Virus record (IMG/VR): IMGVR_UViG_3300034026_000014
Coordinates: 1 to 59,191 of that record
From: a virus
Strand: one strand, 5' to 3'
Length of the DNA stretch: 59,191 bases
In this document: in pieces, positions 22,552 through 30,714 of the stretch
Layout of the letters: each line of letters begins with the position of its first letter
How positions within the stretch are numbered: the first letter of the stretch is position 1
Translations under genes and position numbers: made by a program
Notes under the pieces: model-generated
What the model was told of the DNA's origin: nothing
Seen by the model: the letters and a program-made list of their open reading frames with translations, nothing else
Databases searched by the model: none

Positions 22552-22799
22552 ACGAGAGGCAGCAGGCGCACATCAATTACTTCCTGGAGCGCGTCGCCTA
22601 CTGGCGGGGTCTGAAGCGCGACTACTGGGCGGCGCGAATGCTGGGGGCACGGGACGCCGACCAGGCGCACCCGCTGCGCAGTGAAGAGGAAGGCGCGGAG
22701 GTCTTCGAGTATCTCAGCCGGCTGGAGCGGGAGGAAGGCGTCGGGACCGCCGACCGCGACGGGCCTGCTCCTGCTGACGCTGTGCCGCCGCGGCCTTGA
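22548..22799 (+). CDS. Small helical protein, paralogue of 16296-16496
   Basis: 83 residues, ATG 22548 overlapping the AP2 gene's stop. Shares MNERQQ and the ARDADQAHPLR block with the copy 6 kb to the left. The 3' end overlaps the convergent gene 22714-22959 by 86 bases. Confidence 0.5.
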   Translation: MNERQQAHINYFLERVAYWRGLKRDYWAARMLGARDADQAHPLRSEEEGAEVFEYLSRLEREEGVGTADRDGPAPADAVPPRP

Positions 22800-22959
22800 T
22801 CTCGCTCGGGGTCGGCGGCGGCGGCGCGCCCAGCGCCTCGTGGAGGAGCACGTGGACGGCGTACGCGGCGCCGTGCTCCAGCAGCTCCGGGCGGCGGCGC
22901 GCGACGAGGCCCTCGGTCTCAGGCCGCAGCCGCATCTGTTTCCCCTGATGTTGACTCAT
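22714..22959 (-). CDS. Small protein, possible ribbon-helix-helix
   Basis: 81 residues. MRLRPETEGLVARRRPELLEHG is consistent with a short strand plus two helices. It starts directly at the stop of the upstream HNH-like gene (TAG then ATG), so it is coupled. Last gene of the minus-strand operon. Confidence 0.4.
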   Translation of the reverse strand: MSQHQGKQMRLRPETEGLVARRRPELLEHGAAYAVHVLLHEALGAPPPPTPSEIKAAAAQRQQEQARRGRRSRRLPPAPAG

Positions 22960-23562
22960 CTATTTATCCTCGGTTCGCTGCACCAATTTTTTCAGCGCGG
23001 AAATCGTCCCCGGACTCACCCTGTATTTCCTGGCCAGGTCCGCCCCTGACTTACCCTGACGCAGCTCGAGCAGGATGGCCGATTTGACGCCCGCCTCTAT
23101 CCCCCGGTGCCGGCCGGTCTGCTTGCCGAGGTGGAGGTGCTCGGCCGCTACGCAGTCCGCATTCCCGCACGTCGTCAGCACATCCCTGTCGGGGACCTCG
23201 CCGCGGGCGAAAAACCACGCCGCCTTACGCGGGCGGACGTTCTCGCCGCGCAGCTTGAAGCGCCCGCCGGCAGTCCACAGCAGACAGCCGCCCTCCCCCG
23301 CGGCCACTTTCTCGCGGAAGCGGGCCTCGTCGTCGCCGGGCGCGCGCGGCGCGGCTTTGGGGACGTCGGCGCCGGGCCGTGCCTCCAGATAGGCCAGGAG
23401 GAAGTGCACGAACGCGGGCGCGGAATCCACACGCTCCCACCGCTTCCACGTGGCCTCCGAGACGCGCACCGCGCGGCAGATGCCTTTGACCGACAGACCT
23501 AATTTCTCCCGCCGCAGGACGACCTCCGCGGCGGGCAGCTTCGGGTAATCCATCGGACTCAC
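22960..23562 (-). CDS. HTH-HNH-HTH protein, homing-endonuclease-like
   Basis: 200 residues. The N-terminal XRE-like HTH (LSVKGICRAVRVSEATWKRW) is followed by a phage-type HNH-like core (CLLWTAGG...RKAAWFFARG...CGNADCVAAEHLHLG). The C-terminal resolvase-like HTH is ELRQGKSGADLARKYRVSPG. The first catalytic His expected before the CGN block reads TTCGN, so activity is uncertain. Start GTG 23562 or ATG 23553. Overlaps the upstream gene by four bases. Confidence 0.6.
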   Translation of the reverse strand: MSPMDYPKLPAAEVVLRREKLGLSVKGICRAVRVSEATWKRWERVDSAPAFVHFLLAYLEARPGADVPKAAPRAPGDDEARFREKVAAGEGGCLLWTAGGRFKLRGENVRPRKAAWFFARGEVPDRDVLTTCGNADCVAAEHLHLGKQTGRHRGIEAGVKSAILLELRQGKSGADLARKYRVSPGTISALKKLVQRTEDK

Positions 23563-23843
23563 CTTGAGCGCCGCCGCCGCGGCGTGAAAGTCTGGTCATG
23601 ACCGAAATAATCGAGGATGGGGTGGTACGTGCCGGCGCAAGCGAGGAGCCTGGTCAGGTCCAGCGGCTCCCACCGTGCGGGCGGGTCGTAGTCGCCTGAC
23701 GCCGGCAGCGTGCGGCGGCTCGGCACACCACGGATGCGCGCGTATTGGTATCGGTGACGCGCGTTGTCGTGGGGGTCGCGCATCTGGAGGACGCCGTCGG
23801 GCAGGAGGCAGCCGCCGTACTCCGCGAGCCTGCGTGCGTTCAT
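23559..23843 (-). CDS. Hypothetical protein
   Basis: 94 residues from ATG 23843 (MNARRLAEYGG), with 4-base overlaps at both ends. Central DPHDNARHRYQYARIRG and C-terminal LACAGTYHPILDYFG. No family recognised. Confidence 0.45.
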   Translation of the reverse strand: MNARRLAEYGGCLLPDGVLQMRDPHDNARHRYQYARIRGVPSRRTLPASGDYDPPARWEPLDLTRLLACAGTYHPILDYFGHDQTFTPRRRRSR

Positions 23844-24145
23844 GACCGCCTCCTGCCGACGCGCACCAGCGTCGGCGCCTCTTTTGTCCCGCGGGCGAGG
23901 AAGTGCTTGCCGCACACGTCGCAGATGCGGTAGCCGGGGACGTAGCCGGCCTCGGCCCAGCGGACGGTGCCGCCGCACGCCGACGGGCAAGGCACGTCCG
24001 TCACGGCTGTCCAGTAGTCTTTCGCGGTCGGGTGTGGCGCGCCGTCCGGGTACATCTTCAGCGCGGCGGGAGGCATCGGGTAGACGCGGGCGCCCTTCCA
24101 CCCGCGCCCGTCCAGGTTGTGCTGCTCGACTCTGTATGCGCTCAT
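23840..24145 (-). CDS. Zinc-ribbon hypothetical protein
   Basis: 101 residues from ATG 24145. CPSACGGTV and CDVCGKHFLARG provide four cysteines of a ribbon; the N-terminal half (YRVEQHNLDGRGWKGARVYP) is beta-like. Coupled to the next gene by ATGA overlap. Confidence 0.45.
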   Translation of the reverse strand: MSAYRVEQHNLDGRGWKGARVYPMPPAALKMYPDGAPHPTAKDYWTAVTDVPCPSACGGTVRWAEAGYVPGYRICDVCGKHFLARGTKEAPTLVRVGRRRS

Positions 24146-24159
24146 CGTGCCAACCCCCC

Positions 24160-24726
24160 TTAATTCTCGCAGCCGCAGGAGTCGCAGCCGTCGTGGTGGA
24201 AGGAGCAGAAGCCGCTGCCGCAGGTGCAGTGGTGAGAGCGGTGGCACCAGCACTCGCACGGGCCGCCCGCCGCCTCGCGCTTCATGCGCTCGGCGTACTC
24301 ACGCAGGCCGTCGAGCGTCTGCGGCTTGCCGTAGCGCTTCGTGACGCGCGCCTCGGAGGCGGGTTTGAAAAAAGTCTTGGAGCCGTCGCGGAACATGAGG
24401 CGGACCCACGCGCCGCGGTCATTTGAGCCCTCGCCGACGAGGTAGTAGCTGTGGCCGTCGTACTCGGCGCGGCCGATGATGTTCTCGCGGTCACGCTCCA
24501 GGCGTTCGGCTGCCACGTCCTGAGAGGCGGGCATCGGCTTGGCGATCAGGCTCTCGATCCGGGAGCGCTTCGCCGCGCCGATCCACCACTGGCGGCGCTC
24601 GCCGTCCCAGTGGCACCCGGCCGCCTTGAGCGCGTCCTTGACCGCGTAGGTGTTGCCCGTCACGTAGAGGCGCTGCCCGACCTGCTCGACGCTGATGCCC
24701 GACGTGGTATGATTCGTGGTGGCCAT
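24160..24726 (-). CDS. Protein with N-terminal small beta-alpha domain and Cys/His cluster tail
   Basis: 188 residues. LYVTGNTYAVKDALKAAGCHWDGERRQWWIG matches a domain often seen at the N-terminus of phage/plasmid proteins (strand, helix, then W-x-W strand), of uncertain function. The C-terminal 30 residues hold about ten cysteines and several histidines (CECWCHRSHHCTCGSG), surely metal binding. First gene after the operator-promoter at 24815-24843, so it heads the operon. Confidence 0.55.
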   Translation of the reverse strand: MATTNHTTSGISVEQVGQRLYVTGNTYAVKDALKAAGCHWDGERRQWWIGAAKRSRIESLIAKPMPASQDVAAERLERDRENIIGRAEYDGHSYYLVGEGSNDRGAWVRLMFRDGSKTFFKPASEARVTKRYGKPQTLDGLREYAERMKREAAGGPCECWCHRSHHCTCGSGFCSFHHDGCDSCGCEN

Positions 24727-24762
24727 GACTCAATCTCCTTAACCGGTGTGAGTTGTGGTCGA

Positions 24763-24794
24763 GAGCCCGGCGGGGTCGCCGCCCCGGCGGGCTC
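24763..24794. other. Strong leader hairpin in the minus-strand operon
   Basis: 13-bp GC arms (24763-24775 and 24782-24794, one mismatch) with a 6-base loop, lying between the promoter at 24815 and the start codon at 24726. No T-run follows, so it is more likely an mRNA-stabilising or translational element than a terminator. Confidence 0.45.
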
Positions 24795-24814
24795 ATTTCG
24801 TTGTCAACGGGGAT

Positions 24815-24843
24815 AAGATACAGGATGGATGCCATCCTGTCAA
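24815..24843 (-). promoter_or_regulatory. Sigma-70 promoter with palindromic operator in the spacer
   Basis: Minus-strand TTGACA (24838-24843), exact 17-bp spacer, TATCTT (24815-24820). A perfect palindrome, ACAGGATGG-N3-CCATCCTGT (24820-24840), fills the spacer, so a dimeric repressor would block RNA polymerase. It drives the operon ending at 22714. The binder is unknown. Confidence 0.75.
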
Positions 24844-25019
24844 GAACTATTTTCGCTCCTCTCTTCCCCGCCTTCCGCCTTCGGCCGCGACTCGTCGGCC
24901 GTCTCCTCCTGTAGCAACTCCCGGTCACACCGCAGGCAAATAGGCTCGCCCCGGTAATCGAGACGGCCCCGGTCGGCGTAGCCGATCTCCTCCCCGCATT
25001 GGGCGCATACAGCAGCCAT
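24840..25019 (-). CDS. Small zinc-ribbon protein
   Basis: 59 residues from ATG 25019: CAQCGEEIGY and CLRCDRELL form a four-cysteine ribbon like DksA/TraR-type or LIM-like fingers, followed by an acidic tail. Its stop codon overlaps the downstream promoter. Confidence 0.5.
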   Translation of the reverse strand: MAAVCAQCGEEIGYADRGRLDYRGEPICLRCDRELLQEETADESRPKAEGGEERSENSS

Positions 25020-25101
25020 ACGACAGTGACTAACCAAACCTAAAGGACTTTGTGTTGTTTAACTACTTGAGTATGTCAAGGACTTTATCAGACGTGGCAG
25101 G

Positions 25102-25428
25102 TCAGGCCGCGGCGAACCACCTCGCTTCGAGCTCCGCCGCGTGGCGCGGGCTGCGCCTCCGCACCTCCTCGATGTGAGCCCGGCGGTCGCGCGTGAGTCT
25201 CTCCAGCCGCTTCCGCCCGCGAGCTTCCCTCCCCACGGCGCGCCGCTCGGCCGCGGTCTGAAGGTGATGAGGATCCTCCGTCGGCAAAGCCTCGAACGCT
25301 TCCCTGCCCGCGCCGTCGGCGACGAGGCGGCGGCCGTGACAGCGTCCGCCACACCTGCACCTGCACTGTGAGGCCGGGGTCGTGGCCGCCTCGCACCGCT
25401 CGACGTGTTCCTGGCTGTTGGCGCGCAT
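25102..25428 (-). CDS. Cysteine-rich small protein
   Basis: 108 residues. The N-terminus has CEAATTPASQCRCRCGGRCHG, a dense cysteine/histidine cluster; the remainder is Arg/Glu-rich helix. Probably metal binding. No family recognised. Confidence 0.4.
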   Translation of the reverse strand: MRANSQEHVERCEAATTPASQCRCRCGGRCHGRRLVADGAGREAFEALPTEDPHHLQTAAERRAVGREARGRKRLERLTRDRRAHIEEVRRRSPRHAAELEARWFAAA

Positions 25429-25510
25429 CTCGATCCCCTTCCCTGCTGTTAATTCCCGAAGACGAGTAATTATCTCGCTTGCGCGCTAGTTTGTCAACGA
25501 AATATTTTAC

Positions 25511-25539
25511 TTGCGGAATAATTTCCCGTGAGGTATAAA
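25511..25539 (+). promoter_or_regulatory. Promoter of the HTH-ParA-initiator operon, leaderless start
   Basis: TTGCGG (25511-25516), 17-bp spacer, TATAAA (25534-25539). The predicted start, near 25546, coincides with the ATG at 25547, so the first message is probably leaderless. Confidence 0.55.
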
Positions 25540-25546
25540 GTCCGGC

Positions 25547-25753
25547 ATGGAACTGCTAACTACCGAGCAGGCCGCCGAACGCTTGCACGTCACGCCGTCA
25601 CGCGTCCGGGTGCTGATCCGCGCAGGCCGCCTGCCCGCCGAACCGTTCGGACGCGCGTACATGATCCGTGCCGAGGACCTGAAACTGGTCGAGAATCGCA
25701 CCGTCGGCAGACCCTCGGACAAATCCAAGGCTGGTAAAAACGGCGCGAAGTGA
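25547..25753 (+). CDS. Excisionase-family helix-turn-helix protein
   Basis: 68 residues. [43 protein letters not shown] is the compact MerR/Xis-type HTH (DNA-binding domain, excisionase family). Immediately upstream of parA it may act as the operon repressor or centromere-binding partner, or as a recombination directionality factor for the integrase. Confidence 0.65.
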   Translation: MELLTTEQAAERLHVTPSRVRVLIRAGRLPAEPFGRAYMIRAEDLKLVENRTVGRPSDKSKAGKNGAK

Positions 25754-25778
25754 GCGCCCCCGGAAGGAGGGTGTCCCC

Positions 25779-26573
<795 letters not shown>

Positions 26574-26698
26574 TATCGAACCCGTCCGGGTGAGCGAACA
26601 TGACCAGGAGTCCGTGAGGCGCGTGCTCGGGAGACTCTCGGGCCGAGTTCCCTTCTCCGAGGAGGCCGACGATTCTGAAACGAATGCGGCCGAAGCAG

Positions 26699-26907
26699 AC
26701 CCCCCCCGCAACTCGCCTGCCCCCGGCAGTCAACCTGCCCCCGGCAATGCATCTGCGGGGGGCGACACATCTGCCCCCCGCAACAACATTGCCCCCCGCA
26801 GCTCATCTACCCCCCGCAGTGCATTTGCCGGGGGCACACCACCTGCTCCCGGCAAAACTGCCGCCCCCCGCAGGCAGACTGCCCCCCGCAGTGCAAGTGC
26901 AGGGGGT
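26699..26907. repeat. Iteron cluster 1 of the second replicon (about 12 copies)
   Basis: Eleven-base units of the form TGCCCCCCGCA, or its reverse complement, or the variant TGCCCCCGGCA, recur every 15-20 bp inside the initiator gene. Examples start at about 26719, 26736, 26772, 26790, 26844 and 26880. Both orientations occur. The density and the link to an initiator gene support Rep-binding sites. Confidence 0.65.
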
Positions 26908-27261
26908 AAGCAGACGCCCGTGGCCGGAGACGTATCTCCCCAACGTGACTTCACGAAGACGCCGAACTCCATCCTGCGTGATGTCCTCAGGCACGGTCTC
27001 TTCCGGGGCAAGTCGCGCGACATCTACGACTACCTCTACTCGCGGACCCGGGGCGCCATCACGCCGCGCAGGTCGGCGCTGCTGACCTCGGCCGAGATTA
27101 TGCGCGGGGCCAACGTAGGCTCAGACAACACGCTGCGCGTCAACCTGCGCCACCTGATGCACGTCGGCCTCGTCGACCGCAAGGTGAATTCCGGCGCGCA
27201 GGAAGGCAACGAGTATTTTGTCTACCTTCCTGAGGAGGTGAATCTTCCGTTTGACCGTGAA

Positions 27262-27370
27262 GGCACCCCCCTGCAACTGACCAGCCCCCCGCAGGCCGAC
27301 TGCCCCGGGCACCCGGTGCAGAAACTGCCGGGGGCACCGGGGGCAGAAATTGCGGGGGGTGCCCCAGGTT
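27262..27370. repeat. Iteron cluster 2 of the second replicon (about 6 copies)
   Basis: Related units (GCCCCCCGCA, TGCCCCGGGCA, TGCCGGGGGCA, TGCGGGGGG) after the winged-helix-coding part of the same gene. An AT-richer stretch with GATGATGATGAGG follows at 27400-27450 and is a candidate unwinding region. Confidence 0.55.
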
Positions 27371-27821
27371 CATCGGCAGACGGCTCAACGACTTACGACG
27401 GGTCTAAGACTTCTTTTAAGACAAATACTGAGCATGATGATGATGAGGCTTACGCCCGATTTCTCGCGCGCCTGAAGCAGGCCGTGAGGGAAGTGACCGG
27501 CAGGGACTCGTCCGCGGCCGAGGCCGAGCGCTGGGAACAGCTCGCGGAGCTGCTCGTCACCGAGCTGAAGATCGCGGCCGGGCGTACGACCGTCTCCAGC
27601 GTGCCGGCGTTCCTGACCGAGCACCTGCGCCGTAGGCTGTGGAAGAAGGATAAGCGCCAGGTCGAGGCGGAAAGCGCCTCCGAGGGGCGCCTGGCGCCCG
27701 CAAAGGCCGTTACGGGGGACTTCTCGAAGTGCCCGGACTGCTTCGGCACGGGGATGTGGTACCCGGAGGGCTTCGACAAGGGCGTCGCCAGGTGTGCGCA
27801 TGAAAAGTTGGAGCGTGAAAT

Positions 27822-28013
27822 TTGAGTGAGTCGCGGGAGGCAGCTGGGCCAAGCGCGATGGGGATTTTCTTAAGGCGGTTTGTTGTCCCCATCGCGGCTT
27901 GGATATTGACGTTCGCCGTCGCCGGTGCCTGTGGCCTTACGGTTGACTTGCGGTTGATGCTCGTCGTGTTCACTTACTACACAATCAACGCCGTATTTTC
28001 CGGCAAACAATGA
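27822..28013 (+). CDS. Small membrane protein
   Basis: 63 residues with two hydrophobic segments (FVVPIAAWILTFAVAGACG and LMLVVFTYYTINAVF). TTG start overlapping the initiator's stop; ATG 27858 is an alternative. Possible role in exclusion or holin-like function; not assignable. Confidence 0.45.
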   Translation: MSESREAAGPSAMGIFLRRFVVPIAAWILTFAVAGACGLTVDLRLMLVVFTYYTINAVFSGKQ

Positions 28014-28028
28014 AATCGGGGGACAGCG

Positions 28029-28541
28029 ATGAGTCGGGAAGGTGAGCAGGAAGAATACGAACGTGGCTACATTGAGGGCGAACGCCGCGCCTACCTGTCA
28101 GTGCTCAGACATGTCCGCTCGCATTTCGATCATGAGGGCGAGACGAAGGAACTCAACTGGCTCATCGAGCGGCAGGAGGCCGTCGGCGTGCTGCGCGGCC
28201 TGTGCGCCCAATTCGGCGACAACGACTGGCCGGATAACCTGTACCTCTACGACGTACTTACCAAACACCTCGGGGATCACCTCGAAGAGGACCTCGAAGG
28301 GTGGAGCCGGGACGAACCTGCCGAGGGGGGGTTCTACTGGGTGAAGGATTACATCCTCGCCGACGGCGCCATCCGACGTTTCCCGGTCGTCTGTCATGTC
28401 CGAGTCGAGTCAGGGGACGACAGCGTCGTCCTCTTCACGGGCGACGAGATGCCACACCGGCTTTCTGAAGTCGTGGGAGGCACTTGGTGGGGGCCGCTCA
28501 CGGCGCCCGCGGAAGTGGCAGCCGACGGGGCTAACTACTGA
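28029..28541 (+). CDS. Hypothetical protein
   Basis: 170 residues, acidic. Begins with a repetitive Glu/Tyr/Gly segment (EEYERGYIEGERRAY) and ends with an aromatic beta-like region (GGFYWVKDYIL, GTWWGPL). No family recognised. Its stop codon is inside a heptamer tandem repeat. Confidence 0.45.
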   Translation: MSREGEQEEYERGYIEGERRAYLSVLRHVRSHFDHEGETKELNWLIERQEAVGVLRGLCAQFGDNDWPDNLYLYDVLTKHLGDHLEEDLEGWSRDEPAEGGFYWVKDYILADGAIRRFPVVCHVRVESGDDSVVLFTGDEMPHRLSEVVGGTWWGPLTAPAEVAADGANY

Positions 28542-28575
28542 CTACTGACTACTGACTACTGACTACTGACTACTG
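28534..28575. repeat. Tandem heptamer ACTACTG x6
   Basis: Six perfect 7-bp units. Each carries TGA at its junction; because 7 is not a multiple of 3, the array places stops in all three frames. It ends 17 bp before the right 24-bp repeat, so it may belong to the junction. Confidence 0.8.
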
Positions 28576-28592
28576 TTGACCGACCGTCGTAT

Positions 28593-28616
28593 TTGATTAA
28601 TCAATTTTTTTTCAAT
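28593..28616. repeat. 24-bp direct repeat, right copy (candidate attachment core)
   Basis: Exact copy of 11124-11147 in the same orientation. Together they bracket 17.5 kb containing ParA, the second replicon and the defence-type genes. Confidence 0.55.
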
Positions 28617-28639
28617 CCCGGACTCCGCTCCCGACGGGC

Positions 28640-28657
28640 TTAGAAAAAACCTTCTAA
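28640..28657. promoter_or_regulatory. Palindromic operator candidate, TTAGAA-N6-TTCTAA (copy 2)
   Basis: Same arms and spacing as 2683-2700. A consensus -10 (TATAAT, 28711-28716) follows without a good -35, so this site, centred about 75 bp upstream of the likely transcript start, could be an activator site for the gene at 28747. Confidence 0.5.
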
Positions 28658-28710
28658 CTTTACCCGCCCTCCCTCTTCCTATTTTGGAAGTAATTCCGAA
28701 CGATTGACCG

Positions 28711-28716
28711 TATAAT
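28711..28716 (+). promoter_or_regulatory. -10 element before the 28747 gene
   Basis: Perfect TATAAT 30 bp before the start codon; no recognisable -35 at 16-18 bp. This suggests an activated promoter. Confidence 0.4.
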
Positions 28717-28746
28717 CCGGGCAGACGTCTCCCGCAGCTGCCCGTC

Positions 28747-29139
28747 ATGAGAGCGTCCTACCTCGCCAGCAACCCGCTCACCGCCCTCGTCCTCTGCACT
28801 ACGTGCGCCCGCCGCAACCTCTTCGACAAGAAAACTTGGGAAGAGGCCGGCTTTCTCCGTTGTGACAACTGCCGCTCGAAAATCTGCTACAAAACAATGC
28901 GGGTAATTCCGGCCGCGTGGGAGGGAGGCATGGCAGAGGGCGAACTGGAGGAGTTGCGGGCGGTCGAGGCGGAGGTGCGTGCCTTCGTGAAATACTTCGA
29001 TCACCACGTCAAGGCGGCCGAGGACAGGGGGAGCAAGCTGCACCCGTTCGCGCCCCGCACCGTCGAGATGGTCGAGAGCTTCAGACCGGCTCTGGAACGC
29101 CTTGACCGGCTGCGCCAAGGCGGGCCGCAGGCCGGCTGA
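28747..29139 (+). CDS. Zinc-ribbon protein, candidate late regulator
   Basis: 130 residues. CTTCARRNLF and CDNCRSKICY give a four-cysteine ribbon near the N-terminus; the C-terminal half is helical. It is first in the rightward late half, behind an operator and just before the first late promoter block. That position fits a late transcription regulator, but no motif proves it. Confidence 0.5.
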   Translation: MRASYLASNPLTALVLCTTCARRNLFDKKTWEEAGFLRCDNCRSKICYKTMRVIPAAWEGGMAEGELEELRAVEAEVRAFVKYFDHHVKAAEDRGSKLHPFAPRTVEMVESFRPALERLDRLRQGGPQAG

Positions 29140-29156
29140 GGGCTCCGCGCGTCGCA

Positions 29157-29193
29157 CCCCCTCACGGAATCAACCATATCCCCGATGTTATAC
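29157..29193 (+). promoter_or_regulatory. Late promoter-like block, copy 1
   Basis: CCCCCTCACGGAATCAA (29157-29173), then TTATAC at 29188-29193, 17 bp after GGAAT. The upstream block is identical over 17 bp to those at 30292 and 37628. The predicted start falls within a few bases of GTG 29202, implying a leaderless or very short leader message. Confidence 0.55.
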
Positions 29194-29201
29194 AAACGCT
29201 C

Positions 29202-29762
29202 GTGAGAGGGCGTGTGGACAAGCGGGGCGGGCTTTTCCCGAATGACCGACGGCGCAAGAAGCCCGTGCCGTCGGAGTTCCTCCCGCCGAAGGTGGCCGAG
29301 AACGGCCGCGGCGGCGTGCGGTCGCAGATCCTCAAGCTGCTCCAAGACGCACACTTCCAGGTCGCTGTCACCGACTGTAGTACCGTCCAGACCGTGAACG
29401 GCGAACGCCAGCTCGTCTACCCGGCCGGCTGGCCCGACGTCACGGCCGTGATCCCGGTCACGGGCCGCATCTGGGTCGTCGAGGCGAAGACCGAGGACGG
29501 CGGCGTCAGGCCCGCTCAGGAGGACAGGCTGCTGGAGCTGACCGCCTCCGGGGCACTGGTCACGCTCGCGCGCTCGGCCGACGACGTGGCCGACGAGCTG
29601 AAGAAGCAGGTCGAGTACCTGTGGCAGCACCACAGGCGCGCGTACCAGAACTACCTGACGGCGATCACCCTGCAACGCGAAGCGGCAAGGAAGCGGGCGG
29701 CCGAGCGCAGGGAACGTCAGTCATCCACCCGACAGGGAGTCTCCCGCTCCCGCAAGAGTTAA
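29202..29762 (+). CDS. VRR-NUC-like nuclease
   Basis: 186 residues. GWPDVTAVIP (catalytic Asp) then GRIWVVEAKTEDGGVRPAQEDRL (E-x-K followed by R..Q) is the core of the VRR-NUC / Holliday-resolvase-like PD-(D/E)XK branch. Phage members are thought to resolve branched DNA or process packaging substrates. The C-terminus is a long basic helix. GTG 29202 lies directly at the promoter start; GTG 29214 is the alternative. Confidence 0.7.
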   Translation: MRGRVDKRGGLFPNDRRRKKPVPSEFLPPKVAENGRGGVRSQILKLLQDAHFQVAVTDCSTVQTVNGERQLVYPAGWPDVTAVIPVTGRIWVVEAKTEDGGVRPAQEDRLLELTASGALVTLARSADDVADELKKQVEYLWQHHRRAYQNYLTAITLQREAARKRAAERRERQSSTRQGVSRSRKS

Positions 29763-29776
29763 AGGGGACTCACCGG

Positions 29777-30274
29777 ATGTCCGTAGCAGTCAGAGAGGTC
29801 TCGCCCACGCCGGAATCGTCGCGCAGCGAGTACAAGCGCAACTGGCGGCATAAAAAGAAAGAGGCGAAGCGCGAGGCCGCGCGCGCCGGCCTCACGGCGC
29901 AGCAGGCGGAGGCCGCGGGCCTCGCCGACCTCATCCGCTCCCACTCCTCACAATTCCCGACGCTCAAAATCGAGATCAACGACTTCCTGGCGATGCTGCA
30001 CAAGCGGTCGCACCAGAGCCCCGACGTCGTCGGGGCCGGCGTCTGGAAGGCACTGGAGTGGCCCGGGTCGCTCGAAGACATCTGCGAGGCGACGGGGTTC
30101 GCCGAGTGGGCCGTGCTCCAGGTCCTCGAAGGCATGCGCAGCCTCGGCACGGCCGAGGAGGTGGAGTGCGGCTACAAGGCCGAGGAGACGGACGGGCCTA
30201 AAGGCTGCCGCGCGAAGCGCACCCTGTGGCGCCGCACCGGTAAGGCCCCGCGCACGCTCCACGTCCTCCCCTAG
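29777..30274 (+). CDS. Winged-helix DNA-binding protein
   Basis: 165 residues from ATG 29777 (AAAGGGG upstream). A basic coiled N-terminus (EYKRNWRHKKKEAKREAARAG) and a C-terminal winged helix (VWKALEWPGSLEDICEATGF, AEWAVLQVLEGMRSLG) are visible. Possibly a regulator of late or packaging genes. Confidence 0.5.
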   Translation: MSVAVREVSPTPESSRSEYKRNWRHKKKEAKREAARAGLTAQQAEAAGLADLIRSHSSQFPTLKIEINDFLAMLHKRSHQSPDVVGAGVWKALEWPGSLEDICEATGFAEWAVLQVLEGMRSLGTAEEVECGYKAEETDGPKGCRAKRTLWRRTGKAPRTLHVLP

Positions 30275-30280
30275 TCCCGC

Positions 30281-30328
30281 CGCCTGTCGCCCCCCCTCAC
30301 GGAATCAAAACTCTATCCGGTCTAGTCT
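30281..30328 (+). promoter_or_regulatory. Late promoter-like block, copy 2
   Basis: A 30-bp sequence starting CGCCTGTCG and ending TCACGGAATCAAAA (30281-30310) is identical to 37617-37646. After 12 bp, TAGTCT (30323-30328; extended TAGTCTCG) is also shared. GGAAT to TAGTCT spacing is 17 bp. Heads the lysis-to-portal gene run. Confidence 0.65.
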
Positions 30329-30433
30329 CGCGCGCGTGGCGGGAGCGGCCGCCGAGCACTCATAGCGAGGCGAAGCCGACCAACCTACGTGACCTGTCGC
30401 CCTGTGCCTTGGCCGCGACCGCCCGGAATACTT

Positions 30434-30682
30434 ATGGTCAAAGAGAAACTCGACGAACTCTTCTGCGCCGCCCTGGACCAACTCATGCGCGCGCTCTTCG
30501 CGCTGCGCGAGATGGCGTGGCTCAACCGCCGGATGACGGCCCGGGGCCTCGTCCTCGCCGTGGCCTTCGTCGCCGCGCGCCTCGGTTTCGAAATCTCCCC
30601 GGCCACCCAGGCGACTCTCGGCACCCTTTTTATCCTCTATCTCGGCGTCGTCGGCAGGGACAGGCACCGGAAGAGTCTCTAG
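30434..30682 (+). CDS. Small membrane protein, holin-like
   Basis: 82 residues. An N-terminal amphipathic helix is followed by hydrophobic segments (GLVLAVAFVAARLG and LGTLFILYLGVVG) and a basic C-terminus. Size, two segments and position before another membrane protein and the terminase genes fit a holin; no endolysin is adjacent, so this is tentative. Confidence 0.45.
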   Translation: MVKEKLDELFCAALDQLMRALFALREMAWLNRRMTARGLVLAVAFVAARLGFEISPATQATLGTLFILYLGVVGRDRHRKSL

Positions 30683-30714
30683 GAAAGTAACCAGTGGACG
30701 GAAGGGAACACCCG

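Noticed and set aside
26701-26910. CRISPR-like array in the second initiator gene
   Set aside because: Repeats are only about 11 bp, occur in both orientations and are irregularly spaced, so iterons fit and CRISPR does not.
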